The notes beneath the pieces are model-generated. The model did no database searches. It was given only the letters and a program-made list of their open reading frames with translations, and was not told the DNA's origin. DNA of 64,000 nucleotides. Origin: UBA9300 sp964577305. GTDB taxonomy: Bacteria; Bacteroidota; Bacteroidia; Bacteroidales; VadinHA17. Shown piece by piece: positions 1 to 8,958 of this stretch (its first letter is position 1; each line of letters begins with the position of its first letter). The DNA is taken from contig CAZNYS010000001.1 of assembly GCA_964577305.1 (NCBI GenBank), positions 136,321-200,320 of the forward strand, written 5' to 3'. Position numbers and translations under genes: made by a program.

Positions 1-114
1 CTGATCAATTCTCCTGCTTTGAAAAACCTGCAGGCAGAGGTTTATACAACTTGAAAATTCCTTTAGAATTACTCTGTAGCTTTACACAATTAATAACCAA
101 AAAATGTCAGAAAA

Positions 115-606
115 ATGAAAAATCTGTCTTTTTTAATGGCAACCATTGTTATGCTAAGTTTTGTAGCATGCAATCAATCCGCACTTGACATTCCGTCTGA
201 AGTTCAAGATGCTTTTAATAAAAAATTTCCTGATGCAACCATGGTGAAATGGGATAAAGAAAGTGAATCAGAATGGGAAGCAGAATTTCAGTTAGCAGGA
301 ACAAAATATACGGCTAGCTTTGACCCAACAGGGCAATGGATGGAATCTGAGTATGAAATCTCCAGTAATGATATTCCTGCTGCAGTAGCACAGACACTGG
401 AAACTGAGTTTGCCTCATATGAGATTGAAAAATCTGAAGTTACCGAGAATGCAGAAGGTAAAGTATATGAATTTGAATTGAAAAAGGGGAAAGAAGAGAT
501 AGGAATATCTATTGATGTTAACGGCAAGGTTCTGCAGAAAGAGGAATCAGAAGACGAGGAAGGTGAAGAAGCTGAAGAAGGTGAAGAAGAAGAAGAAGAA
601 GATTAG
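115..606 (+). CDS. PepSY-like putative lipoprotein with acidic tail
   Basis: A 163-residue exported protein. The N-terminus is a short lipoprotein signal peptide with a lipobox ending at Cys19 (FVAC). The body holds two PepSY-like units, each starting with a pattern of the type 'P..v...f...fP.a...kW' (IPSEVQDAFNKKFPDA, then IPAAVAQTLETEF), as in the Bacteroidota PepSY_like family of periplasmic proteins of unknown role. The last ~25 residues are almost only Glu and Asp, encoded partly by six GAA codons in a row just before the stop. A TAGCTTTA box at 77-84 resembles the -7 promoter element. The TonB receptor follows 46 bp downstream on the same strand, so the two may be co-transcribed. Metal binding by the acidic tail is only a guess. 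Confidence 0.85.
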   Translation: MKNLSFLMATIVMLSFVACNQSALDIPSEVQDAFNKKFPDATMVKWDKESESEWEAEFQLAGTKYTASFDPTGQWMESEYEISSNDIPAAVAQTLETEFASYEIEKSEVTENAEGKVYEFELKKGKEEIGISIDVNGKVLQKEESEDEEGEEAEEGEEEEEED

Positions 607-652
607 TTGAATAAAAATAAGATTTAATTTTCACGGGTTAATAATTCCCTCT

Positions 653-3043
653 ATGTTTATCTTTCACCTGCAGAAAGACTTCGTGCTGCCGGTTATCGTG
701 TTATTTTGGTTGTGTCCAGCCACCCTTGCCCAGAATTCATCAATTAAAGGTTTTGTATTTGAAAAAGAAAGTGGCGAATCTCTGGCTGGAGCATCCGTTA
801 CTCTTTATCATCTGGGTGATTCATCGATGGTTGCCGGCACTGTTGCTGATACGGCCGGGATGTTTGAGATAAAACCTGTTCCGCAGGGCACCTACCTGCT
901 GGAAATCAGCTTTATAGGGTTCAATACTAAAATAATCAATGTAACAATTACCAATGAACCCGGGAACCTGGGAGCCTTTTACCTTGAACCCTCTGAAATC
1001 CTCCTCGGCGAAGTGATAGTCACGGCCCCCAGATCTGCTCTGGTTAATCAGCTGGATAAAAAGGTTTACAACGTGGAGGAAGACATCCTGGCTGAATCGG
1101 GTTCAGTGAGTGAAATATTGCAGAACATTCCTTCACTTTCCGTGGATATTGATGGCAATATCACCCTTCGAAACACCGGCAATATAACTTTTTTTGTCAA
1201 TGGCAGGCCTTCAGCCATGCTGCGCAGGAATCCTGCCTCCGTGCTGGAACAGATGCCGGCAAATTCCATTGAACGCATTGAGATAATTACCAATCCATCG
1301 GCCAGATACCGCCCTGATGGGATCGGTGGCATCATTAACATAGTAATGAAGAAGGAAACCCGGGAAGGTATAAATGGTCAGGTAACGGTAAATGCGGGTA
1401 CTGAAAAAAGGTATAATGGTCATGTAACACTGAATTATGCTACAGAGAGGCTTAAATTATTTGGTAATTATGGGCTCCGGCATTCTGCAGGAACCCGCCT
1501 TTATACCGATGACCGCACCTACAGGGATCCAGATGACGCATCTGTCACCAACATTTACAACGAATCGGGCAGTTCTACTTCAGACGCCCTGTCTCATAAC
1601 CTGTTTGGCGGGGTGAGCTATAAGATGAATGACTACAACAGTATTGAGCTTTCAGGTACTTATTATCTTCAGAACTCTTTTCACAGAAGAACTTCTGAAA
1701 TATCTGTGGCTGATTCCGTTAATAATCCTGAGAATAAGTTTACAGACATCCAGACTAATGATGAATTTGAAGAGGAGGGGGAAGTTAGCCTGATATATGA
1801 ACATATATTCAATAATAATGAGGACCACACACTTTCAATTGAGGCTGCATATTCCAGATTTGATGAGAGGGAGGACCTTAAATTCAGGCAGGAATATACA
1901 TTTCCGGATAACCATTCAGAATACAGCGGAAACCTTGTTAAGAAAAGCGGCAACCAGCAGGAGATTCTCATGGATTATGCACTTCCTTTAGGCGAAGAGG
2001 GTGAATTTGAAAGCGGGTATGCAGGTGAGTTTGTACTGGAAGATATCCGTTATACAGGGGAGGCTTCCACCAGCAGGTTCCTTCTAAATATGCAGATACA
2101 TGCCCTGTATGCACTTATCGGGATGCCACTGGAAGATTTCAGTTTTAAAGCTGGCCTGAGGGCTGAGCAGACTTATATCGATTCACACCTGAGGATCCCA
2201 ATTGACTCGTTGATACCGAACAGGTATTTCAAGCTTTTCCCAACCCTGCACCTGGGCTATGCATTAAATGATAACAACGAGCTCTCATTAAGCTACTCAA
2301 AAAGGATTAACCGGCCGGATGCAGATGAACTGAATCCATACCCCGAATATTCAGACCCCAGGAATGCAGAGTCGGGCAATCCGGCCTTAAAGCCTGAACA
2401 GATCCATTCACTGGAGCTGGGATACCAGCTACGCCATCGAACAGGGAATCTGACAGGCACCCTTTATTACCGGTATAGATATGATGCCTTCACAACTATT
2501 TACAGCAATATAGCGGACAGTGTGGTGCTCAGATCAATCGCCAATTTAAATACCCAGGATGCCTTTGGGTTTGAGTTGGTGGTCTCAGGGAACATTCTGA
2601 AAAACTGGAAGTTCGATCTGACTGGCAACCTGTTTTATACAACGATTGATGCTTCCGGTTTAGGGTTTTCAAAAGACAAATCGACGGTTTCGGGGAATGT
2701 CAAAGCTTACTCCCTGGTCAGCTTCGGGGAAAAGACATTTATCCAGGTCAATGGTTTTTATTACTTTCCCACGATTACCCCTCAGGGAAAGAGGGACCAC
2801 TATTTCTATTTAAATGCCGGGATCAAGCAGCAGATTTTTAGCAACAGGGCCTCACTGACTCTCACTGTTTCGGACATCTTCCAAACATACCGTATCAGGA
2901 ATGTTATCAGTTCAAATGAACTGGACCGGATCACTACCAGCAGGCGAAGACTACCCGTGGTATACCTTGGCTTTACATGGAGGTTCAACAATTACGGGGA
3001 ACCTCAGAAACTTGAATACGAAGAAGAAGGGCTTGTAAAATGA
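653..3043 (+). CDS. TonB-dependent receptor, OMP_b-brl_3 type
   Basis: A 796-residue outer-membrane receptor. A signal peptide (about residues 1-26, ending TLAQ) is followed by a carboxypeptidase-regulatory-like domain (about 30-115), then a plug domain (about 120-230) with the usual closing run 'GGIINIVMKK', and a C-terminal beta-barrel rich in alternating aromatic/polar strands. The barrel is of the family that lacks the SusC signature, and there is no SusD partner here. Substrate cannot be read from the sequence. It converges on the heavy-metal efflux operon with 16 bp between stops, so shared regulation with that operon is not shown. It is the likely second gene of a unit with the PepSY-like lipoprotein. 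Confidence 0.92.
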   Translation: MFIFHLQKDFVLPVIVLFWLCPATLAQNSSIKGFVFEKESGESLAGASVTLYHLGDSSMVAGTVADTAGMFEIKPVPQGTYLLEISFIGFNTKIINVTITNEPGNLGAFYLEPSEILLGEVIVTAPRSALVNQLDKKVYNVEEDILAESGSVSEILQNIPSLSVDIDGNITLRNTGNITFFVNGRPSAMLRRNPASVLEQMPANSIERIEIITNPSARYRPDGIGGIINIVMKKETREGINGQVTVNAGTEKRYNGHVTLNYATERLKLFGNYGLRHSAGTRLYTDDRTYRDPDDASVTNIYNESGSSTSDALSHNLFGGVSYKMNDYNSIELSGTYYLQNSFHRRTSEISVADSVNNPENKFTDIQTNDEFEEEGEVSLIYEHIFNNNEDHTLSIEAAYSRFDEREDLKFRQEYTFPDNHSEYSGNLVKKSGNQQEILMDYALPLGEEGEFESGYAGEFVLEDIRYTGEASTSRFLLNMQIHALYALIGMPLEDFSFKAGLRAEQTYIDSHLRIPIDSLIPNRYFKLFPTLHLGYALNDNNELSLSYSKRINRPDADELNPYPEYSDPRNAESGNPALKPEQIHSLELGYQLRHRTGNLTGTLYYRYRYDAFTTIYSNIADSVVLRSIANLNTQDAFGFELVVSGNILKNWKFDLTGNLFYTTIDASGLGFSKDKSTVSGNVKAYSLVSFGEKTFIQVNGFYYFPTITPQGKRDHYFYLNAGIKQQIFSNRASLTLTVSDIFQTYRIRNVISSNELDRITTSRRRLPVVYLGFTWRFNNYGEPQKLEYEEEGLVK

Positions 3044-3059
3044 ATCCCGGCTCCCGGAT

Positions 3060-6000
3060 TCACCTGGATCCTATCTTCTTTTTGGAGGCAGCAGGTGAAA
3101 ACTTCCAGTAGATCAGCGGCATCACGAAAAGATTAAGCAGTGCCGAACTGATCAGTCCGCCTAAAATGACCTGTGCCATGGGGTATTCGATCTCCTGGCC
3201 CGGTCTGTTCCCACCCACAATAATTGCCAGAAGTGCAAGTGCAGTGGTCAGTGCGGTCAGCAGGATGGGCATCAGTCGCTCCTTTGCCCCACGGATCACC
3301 AGGGGAAGCCCGAATTCCTGTCCTTCAATATTCTCAAGGTGACGGTAATGACTGATAAGCATAATGCTGTTACGGGCCGCAATCCCCAGTACGGTTATGA
3401 AACCGACCAATGAACCCAGGGATACCACTCCACCACTCAGCAATGCCGAAATCACTCCACCGGTCAGGGCAAAAGGCAAACCTGCAAAAACGAGCACAGC
3501 AAGACGGGCTGAGCCGAAATCAGAATAAAGTATGATGAAGATCCCTATCAGCGACAGGATTGATAATCTGAGAATCCGGTTCCTTGCTTCCTGCTGGGCT
3601 GCATATTCACCCAGAAGTTCAGGATGGTAGCCCTGGTCGAAGGAAACTGTATTAAGTTCCGACTCAATATCATTCGCCACACTCCTGAGATCACGCCCCT
3701 TCACATTGCAGGTCACCTCCGTATATCTTGAGGCAAACTCCCGTGTGATCTGGTTTGGTACCGGTGAGACGATGACATCTGCCACTTCGTTCAAAGGGAC
3801 AAAACCTCCCGTAGGAATATCCAGCATCAGTCTCTGAATGGCATTCAGATCAGATCTTACTTCAGGAGCTCCCCACACCACAACATCAAAAATATTCTGA
3901 TTTTCAAAAAACTCACCCACCTTCACTCCCTTCTGGTAAATGTTGACCGCTTCTCTGATCATACCGGCCGTAAGTCCGAATTGTGCTGCCTTTTCAGTAT
4001 TAACCTTTACTTCGATCTGTGGCACCATATCCTGCTGTTGTACTTTCAGATCTGTAACACCCTCTATATTCATAATGGCATTTCTGACCTCTTCAGATTT
4101 GTTTCGGATGACCTGGAGATTTTCCCCATAAATACGCACAACAAGGGATGCACTTGACCCGGTCAGTACCTCCTTGATCCTTTCCCTCAGATAGGTAAGC
4201 AAATCACGATACAGGCCGGGATATCCATTGACCACTTCCTGGACCTCTCCCACTGTCTTCTCGTAATCAACATCAGGGTCAAGGCTGATCCAGAGTTCGG
4301 TAAAATTGGGGCCGACCACCTCATCCGCCACTTCTGCCCGGCCAATATGTGACCCGAAGTTCCTTACTCCGGGGATAGCACGTAATTCCTTACTTACCCG
4401 GATGGTGATCCGGTCCATTGCTTCAATTGACACTCCTGGTTTTTCCACCCAGTGCATTAAGAAATCATATTCCTTGAAATCCGGGAGGAACTCTTCTCCA
4501 AGAAATGGTAAGGTTATAAGGGTTGCTGCCAGAATAACACTGACAATCACGAACAATCGCCTCGGGAAACGGAGTATGGCGGATAATATTTTTTCATAGC
4601 CCGATTTTAGACGGGTCATGAAAATGGATTCTTTCTTTTCTGATGCTTTTGGCAAAAGGATAAGTGCAAGGGCCGGGGTCAGAATCAGGGCTACCATCAG
4701 GGAAGACATGATGGCAAGGATATACGAGATGGCCAGGGGACGGAAAAAGGAGCCGGACAATCCTCCCATAAAAATAACAGGTATCAATACCAGAACAACA
4801 ATAAAACTACCGAACACAACGGCACTCCTGACTTCCAGGGATGCCTCTAGTACCACCTTAAAGCTGGAATCAGGCTTCTCTTTTTCCCTGTTTAGCCTGA
4901 GCCTTCGGATAATATTTTCTACATCGATGATCGCATCATCAACCAGTTCACCCAGGGCGATGATCAGTCCCGCCAGTACCATGGTGTTTATGGTCCCCCC
5001 CTGATAATTCAATATCAGGGCGGCCGTGATTAGCGAGGTCGGAATGGCCAGGGCACTTATCAGAGCTGTTCTCCAGTCATTCATGAAGAATACAAGTACA
5101 ACGATCACCAGGATACAGCCTATCAACAATGCACGGTTAAGGTTATGCAGTGACATCTCTATGAATGTGGCAGGGCGGAAAATCGTTGAATCGATATCCA
5201 GACCCTTAAGTCCGGGTTTGAGATCTTCCAGTGTTTCTTCAATCTGATGAGTCACTTCAAGCGTATTACCCCAGGGTTGTTTTTCAACGATTAGCAGAAG
5301 ACCGGGTTGATCGTTCACAATGGCATCACCGATGGCAGGGGGTGATCCTTCTGTGAGCTCTGCCAGATCCCCGAGTCTGACAGGGACCCCTTCACGGAAA
5401 GTCACCGGAACATCAGCAAGGTCTTCCGGGGATTTGATTGTTGAAACGAACGAAACGGCCAGTCTCTGGTTCGGGGTATCCATGAATCCTCCTCCACCCA
5501 TTTCAACTGCCTGGCGCACAGCTGTCACCACCTCTCCGGTTGATACACCATGCGTATGAAGGTGATTGGGATTGATCAGGACCTGTATCTGGCGGTCCCT
5601 CTGTCCCCAGATGGCCACATTGGCCACTCCGGGTATGGCCATTAACCGGGGTCGTATGGTCCACTTGGCAAGGGTGGTCATTTCCATCTGTGAGAGCGTG
5701 TCCGAGGTAATCCCTATTTTTAAGACCCGGCTGGTAGATGACAAAGGAGATAACATGACCGGGGGCCTGGCCACTCCTGGTAGCTCACCGGAAATAGCCG
5801 TTAATCTTTCCTGCACCATCTGGCGGGCTTGCATGATATCCGTTCCATCTTCAAAATAGAGGATAACAGAGGAAAGGCCGAGAACGGATTTGGACCTGAT
5901 ATGCTTCAGCCAGGAAACCCCGTTCATGGCATTCTCGATCGGTATGGTGACGAGAATTTCCACTTCGGCCGTTGATAATCCCGGGGTTTCTGTCTGTATC

Positions 6001-6143
6001 TCCACCAGCGGGGGAGCGAATTCAGGAAAGACGTCGAAATGGGCACGTCTGATAATACGAGTACCCGCTATGAGAAGCAACATGGTCAGAACGACCACTG
6101 CCACCCTAAGGCGTAAAGCGTTGGATATTAGCCATTTCATCAT
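3060..6143 (-). CDS. Heavy-metal efflux RND transporter (CusA/CzcA family)
   Basis: A 1027-residue inner-membrane proton-driven pump, third gene of a tripartite efflux operon. It begins with one membrane helix, has the large periplasmic porter loops, and carries the HME-RND motif GELVDDAIIDVENIIRR near residue 400 in TM4, containing the proton-relay acidic residues. The end has the usual cluster of five helices. It overlaps the adaptor gene by ATGA, which indicates translational coupling. By hand alignment with E. coli CusA, two methionines of the Cu/Ag site region (in the segments 'LLYM.S' and 'RIDMLSTG') are replaced by non-Met residues (DFLMHW and RIKEVLTG), so a Cu/Ag substrate is not supported; another divalent metal or a different cation is possible. 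Confidence 0.93.
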   Translation of the reverse strand: MMKWLISNALRLRVAVVVLTMLLLIAGTRIIRRAHFDVFPEFAPPLVEIQTETPGLSTAEVEILVTIPIENAMNGVSWLKHIRSKSVLGLSSVILYFEDGTDIMQARQMVQERLTAISGELPGVARPPVMLSPLSSTSRVLKIGITSDTLSQMEMTTLAKWTIRPRLMAIPGVANVAIWGQRDRQIQVLINPNHLHTHGVSTGEVVTAVRQAVEMGGGGFMDTPNQRLAVSFVSTIKSPEDLADVPVTFREGVPVRLGDLAELTEGSPPAIGDAIVNDQPGLLLIVEKQPWGNTLEVTHQIEETLEDLKPGLKGLDIDSTIFRPATFIEMSLHNLNRALLIGCILVIVVLVFFMNDWRTALISALAIPTSLITAALILNYQGGTINTMVLAGLIIALGELVDDAIIDVENIIRRLRLNREKEKPDSSFKVVLEASLEVRSAVVFGSFIVVLVLIPVIFMGGLSGSFFRPLAISYILAIMSSLMVALILTPALALILLPKASEKKESIFMTRLKSGYEKILSAILRFPRRLFVIVSVILAATLITLPFLGEEFLPDFKEYDFLMHWVEKPGVSIEAMDRITIRVSKELRAIPGVRNFGSHIGRAEVADEVVGPNFTELWISLDPDVDYEKTVGEVQEVVNGYPGLYRDLLTYLRERIKEVLTGSSASLVVRIYGENLQVIRNKSEEVRNAIMNIEGVTDLKVQQQDMVPQIEVKVNTEKAAQFGLTAGMIREAVNIYQKGVKVGEFFENQNIFDVVVWGAPEVRSDLNAIQRLMLDIPTGGFVPLNEVADVIVSPVPNQITREFASRYTEVTCNVKGRDLRSVANDIESELNTVSFDQGYHPELLGEYAAQQEARNRILRLSILSLIGIFIILYSDFGSARLAVLVFAGLPFALTGGVISALLSGGVVSLGSLVGFITVLGIAARNSIMLISHYRHLENIEGQEFGLPLVIRGAKERLMPILLTALTTALALLAIIVGGNRPGQEIEYPMAQVILGGLISSALLNLFVMPLIYWKFSPAASKKKIGSR

Positions 6144-7351
6144 TTTCCTACTCCGAATTCGGTACCAAACAGTTCAGCTGCCCCCGCATATACAACTTCA
6201 TCTCCCGGGGATAAGCCGCGGGTTAATATGGCCAGGCTGTCCATAACATGATCCAGATCAACCCTCGTCCGGATGTAAACAAGCGGTCCTGATTTAACAT
6301 ATACCCATGTTCCACCCTGAATATCGTATATAACAGATGAATAAGGAATCCCCATACCTTCCCCGCTCGATTTCAGGGTGAGTGTTACACTGACCTTCTG
6401 TCCGATTCTAAGTGTTCCTTTATCATTGTCAATCTCATAATAAAGATAGGATGATGCACTGCTGGCATTACTGAGCCTCGGGCCCTGGATAGGATTGGCT
6501 TGCAGTAAACCAGGATCAGCATTTTCACCCATGGTGGAGATAGCTGCCTTTTTTCCGGGATCTATTGCCGGGAGGTCTCCGGAATAGACAGGAACGCGGA
6601 TCCAGAACTGGTTCATGGGCGATACTTCAAATAAAACAGAAGATGCAGCGATGATCTGCCCTGGTGTAACATTGATATTCTGAATAATTCCGTTAATCGG
6701 GGATCCTATATTGAAAGTTGAAAGATTTTCAGATGCTTCATCCAGTTTCTTTCCCTGGTAAAGATTTAAACGACCAAGGGCTGCTTTCAGAGAGGCTTCA
6801 GCCCTCGTAAAACGCGCCCGTGTGGCTTCCAACGTTTTGTTACTGATGGCTTTGTTTTCAAGCAGGGTCTCAGCCCTGGTCAATTCAGCTTTTGCAACGT
6901 CATACTCCACCTGCTTCACCCTGACATCTTCTTCTGCACTTATGACATCCATTTCGGGAGGTATCAAAACCAGGCGCATCAAATCCTGGTTCTTTTTAAC
7001 AAGTGAACCGGCCACCGGGAAATAATTACTGGTAGTCCGGAATACCATCCCTGCAACTGGTGCAGTCACTTTTACTTCCTGGCCCGGAGGAGCCATCAAC
7101 TCTCCGCCGACCTTCAGGGTTTTGGGTATATTCCTGATCTCAACATTCCTTGTCTCAATTCCAAGACGTTGTTCAGCTTCTGCCGTAAGACGAATGGTTG
7201 TCAGCGTATTTTCTTTCACCTGATTGTTCACTATTGCTGGTTCCTGAACGGTCTCTGCTTCTTGCTTCTTATTGCCACATCCATATAAACTGATAAGCAG
7301 GATCAGGAAGAAGGGATTTATGATCAATGGAAGTCTGAATTTTTGATGCAT
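6140..7351 (-). CDS. Efflux RND periplasmic adaptor (membrane fusion protein)
   Basis: Adaptor that bridges the RND pump and the outer-membrane channel. The start chosen is the Met at 7351, because it gives a clean lipoprotein signal (LISLYGCGNKK); an in-frame Met at 7447 would add 32 unlikely residues that overlap the upstream gene. The protein (403 residues) shows the lipoyl-like half-motifs of the MFP family (VKVTAPVAGMVF and FNIGSPINGIIQNINVTPGQ) flanking a coiled-coil hairpin, then a beta-barrel segment and a membrane-proximal end. Its stop overlaps the RND start by four bases. There is no C-terminal metallochaperone extension. Substrate unknown. Confidence 0.92.
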   Translation of the reverse strand: MHQKFRLPLIINPFFLILLISLYGCGNKKQEAETVQEPAIVNNQVKENTLTTIRLTAEAEQRLGIETRNVEIRNIPKTLKVGGELMAPPGQEVKVTAPVAGMVFRTTSNYFPVAGSLVKKNQDLMRLVLIPPEMDVISAEEDVRVKQVEYDVAKAELTRAETLLENKAISNKTLEATRARFTRAEASLKAALGRLNLYQGKKLDEASENLSTFNIGSPINGIIQNINVTPGQIIAASSVLFEVSPMNQFWIRVPVYSGDLPAIDPGKKAAISTMGENADPGLLQANPIQGPRLSNASSASSYLYYEIDNDKGTLRIGQKVSVTLTLKSSGEGMGIPYSSVIYDIQGGTWVYVKSGPLVYIRTRVDLDHVMDSLAILTRGLSPGDEVVYAGAAELFGTEFGVGK

Positions 7352-7370
7352 TGGATTACATGTTTGACAG

Positions 7371-8705
7371 TTAGAAAGATATGTTGTTACCTCCGATACT
7401 ATAATATATTGCCGCAATATTTTTCCTGATTTCTGTTTCTGCTTCAAGGCATCTCAGACGGGTTTGAAGTAGTTGCCGCCTGAACTCCAGGAATTCCAGG
7501 TATGATATCTCACCTGAAATATAAGCCTGTTCTCCGTTTTTCACTGCCTGATCCGCCTTTGGCAGTATGTCATTTACCAGAAATTCATATGATTTTCTGG
7601 CGGCCAAATAACCCTGGTACCCCTCGAGTATTTCTGAGCGGATAGACTGCTGCAAAACGAGATAATAATCTGCAGCCCGCTGTATTTCAGTCCTGGCCCT
7701 TGTTGTACCACCCTGGTTAAAATAGAACAGAGGAATCTCAAAATTAACACCCGGTCCCATTTCGAAGCCCTCTGTGCCCTGTGCATTGGCATCCAGCATG
7801 GCTGTCAGGTTAAAGATCTTGGATCTTTCCCAGCCAAGCCGCTCACCGCACATTTCAATGTCAATTTCCGCTGCTCTCAGGTCCGGGCGGCAGGCAAGTC
7901 CGGATTTAATCAGTAATTCAGGTTCCGGAATATCGGATAACCCGACAGGAGAAGGATTAATCATTATATCTGAATGTTCTGATATTAACCCAAGCAAGGT
8001 CAGAAACCTTATCTTCCGGATCTCCATATCCCGACTGGCAGTGATTGCCATCTCTTCCGATAAGGAAGATGCCAGCTTTAGGGCGGTTTCTTCCAGTTCG
8101 CTGATATCTCCGGCCTGCATCCTTGAATAAGCAATCTCAGCAATTTCACCATCTAATTCTGCCGCATCCCTGGCTATTTCTAATTTCTTAAGGGACATAT
8201 TAAAATCAGCGAAAGAAACATAGACATTTCGAACCAGGGTAAGGCCATTATTAACAAGGTTTTCTGCAACTTTTTCAGTATTCAGTTTTGCAGCTGCAAC
8301 TCTTCTGGGCCGCTGCCACAGGGCCTCAACGGCCAGCGATAAGGAGTACTCCAATTGTTTAGGTCCGAGCGGGAACAGAAGGGAAAAAACCGGGTTGGGG
8401 AGCATGCCGGCCTCGATCAGATCCGCCTTGGCAAAGCCAAGATCGGCAAGATCAACCCTGAGCCGGGGATTATTCCACAGGGCAATGCCCACCGATTCCT
8501 CCTCTGAAAGTCCATCTTCGAGAATAATACCGGGAGGTACATAAGAAGAGTCGGATGGCTCCTCAGGCAAATGGTATCCGGATCTCTTCCCGATTTCATC
8601 GGAAATATATTTTTCATTGTAGACCGTGCGTGTGGCACATCCTGACAGTGATAACAGCACAATAGCCAGTATCATGCAACCTGCCACTGAAATATTCCTG
8701 ATCAA
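7371..8705 (-). CDS. TolC-family outer-membrane efflux lipoprotein
   Basis: Outer-membrane channel of the efflux system and first gene of the operon. The 444-residue protein starts with a lipoprotein signal (lipobox LSGC at Cys23) and has the repeated long amphipathic helices of TolC/OEP proteins, for example GIALWNNPRLRVDLADLGFAKADL in pieces typical of the family (ALWNNP..R.. and ARKSYEFLVNDILPKADQA). The adaptor gene follows after 19 bases. A -7 box TAACTTTG lies 32-39 bases upstream of the start. The order TolC-adaptor-RND is the common Bacteroidota arrangement for CusCBA/CzcCBA-like systems. Confidence 0.9.
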   Translation of the reverse strand: MIRNISVAGCMILAIVLLSLSGCATRTVYNEKYISDEIGKRSGYHLPEEPSDSSYVPPGIILEDGLSEEESVGIALWNNPRLRVDLADLGFAKADLIEAGMLPNPVFSLLFPLGPKQLEYSLSLAVEALWQRPRRVAAAKLNTEKVAENLVNNGLTLVRNVYVSFADFNMSLKKLEIARDAAELDGEIAEIAYSRMQAGDISELEETALKLASSLSEEMAITASRDMEIRKIRFLTLLGLISEHSDIMINPSPVGLSDIPEPELLIKSGLACRPDLRAAEIDIEMCGERLGWERSKIFNLTAMLDANAQGTEGFEMGPGVNFEIPLFYFNQGGTTRARTEIQRAADYYLVLQQSIRSEILEGYQGYLAARKSYEFLVNDILPKADQAVKNGEQAYISGEISYLEFLEFRRQLLQTRLRCLEAETEIRKNIAAIYYSIGGNNISF

Positions 8706-8727
8706 ATCAATTTATATTTTTCGTTCC

Positions 8728-8934
8728 TTATCTGTTCAAAGTTATGTTTTTTATTATAATCGTAAAGGTTTTGCTTAATAAAAGAAATTCATGGGGCGGT
8801 TCCTCATATATCTCCCAGTCAATTCTGAACCTGGTAGTGCCATAAAGCTGGACATGGACTGTGCCCAGCCAGGTAGAATCCATGGTTTGAAGAACTTCAT
8901 TATTAAACAAATAGCCATTTTGAGCAATTAACAT
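8728..8934 (-). CDS. Doubtful small ORF between glycosyltransferase and efflux operon
   Basis: An open frame of 69 codons from the ATG at 8934 (or 70 from a TTG at 8937). I do not recognise the product. It has a short hydrophobic start (MLIAQNGYLF) and a Trp/Tyr-rich middle (TWLGTVHVQLYGTTRFRIDW). It follows the glycosyltransferase stop codon by about 24 bases in the same frame, so it could be a small downstream gene or a decayed remnant. The promoter-like box of the efflux operon lies inside its end, which argues slightly against it. Low confidence. Confidence 0.25.
   Translation of the reverse strand: MLIAQNGYLFNNEVLQTMDSTWLGTVHVQLYGTTRFRIDWEIYEEPPHEFLLLSKTFTIIIKNITLNR
8737..8744 (-). promoter_or_regulatory. 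Putative -7 box of the metal efflux operon
   Basis: On the minus strand this reads TAACTTTG, an exact match to the Bacteroidota -7 consensus TAnnTTTG, with a weak TTTA in the -33 region about 18 bases further upstream. It places transcription start about 25 bases before the TolC-like gene. It lies inside the 3' end of the doubtful 69-residue ORF. Confidence 0.45.
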
Positions 8935-8958
8935 CAATAAAAAGAAACAGGATAAACA

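Noticed and set aside
4618..5004. Long plus-strand frames opposite the RND pump gene
   Set aside because: Several such frames tile the antisense of a strongly conserved RND protein; they have no domain signatures.
7352..7447. Longer N-terminus for the efflux adaptor
   Set aside because: The internal Met at 7351 gives a proper lipoprotein signal; the extra 32 residues are polar, carry Cys residues and overlap the TolC-like gene.
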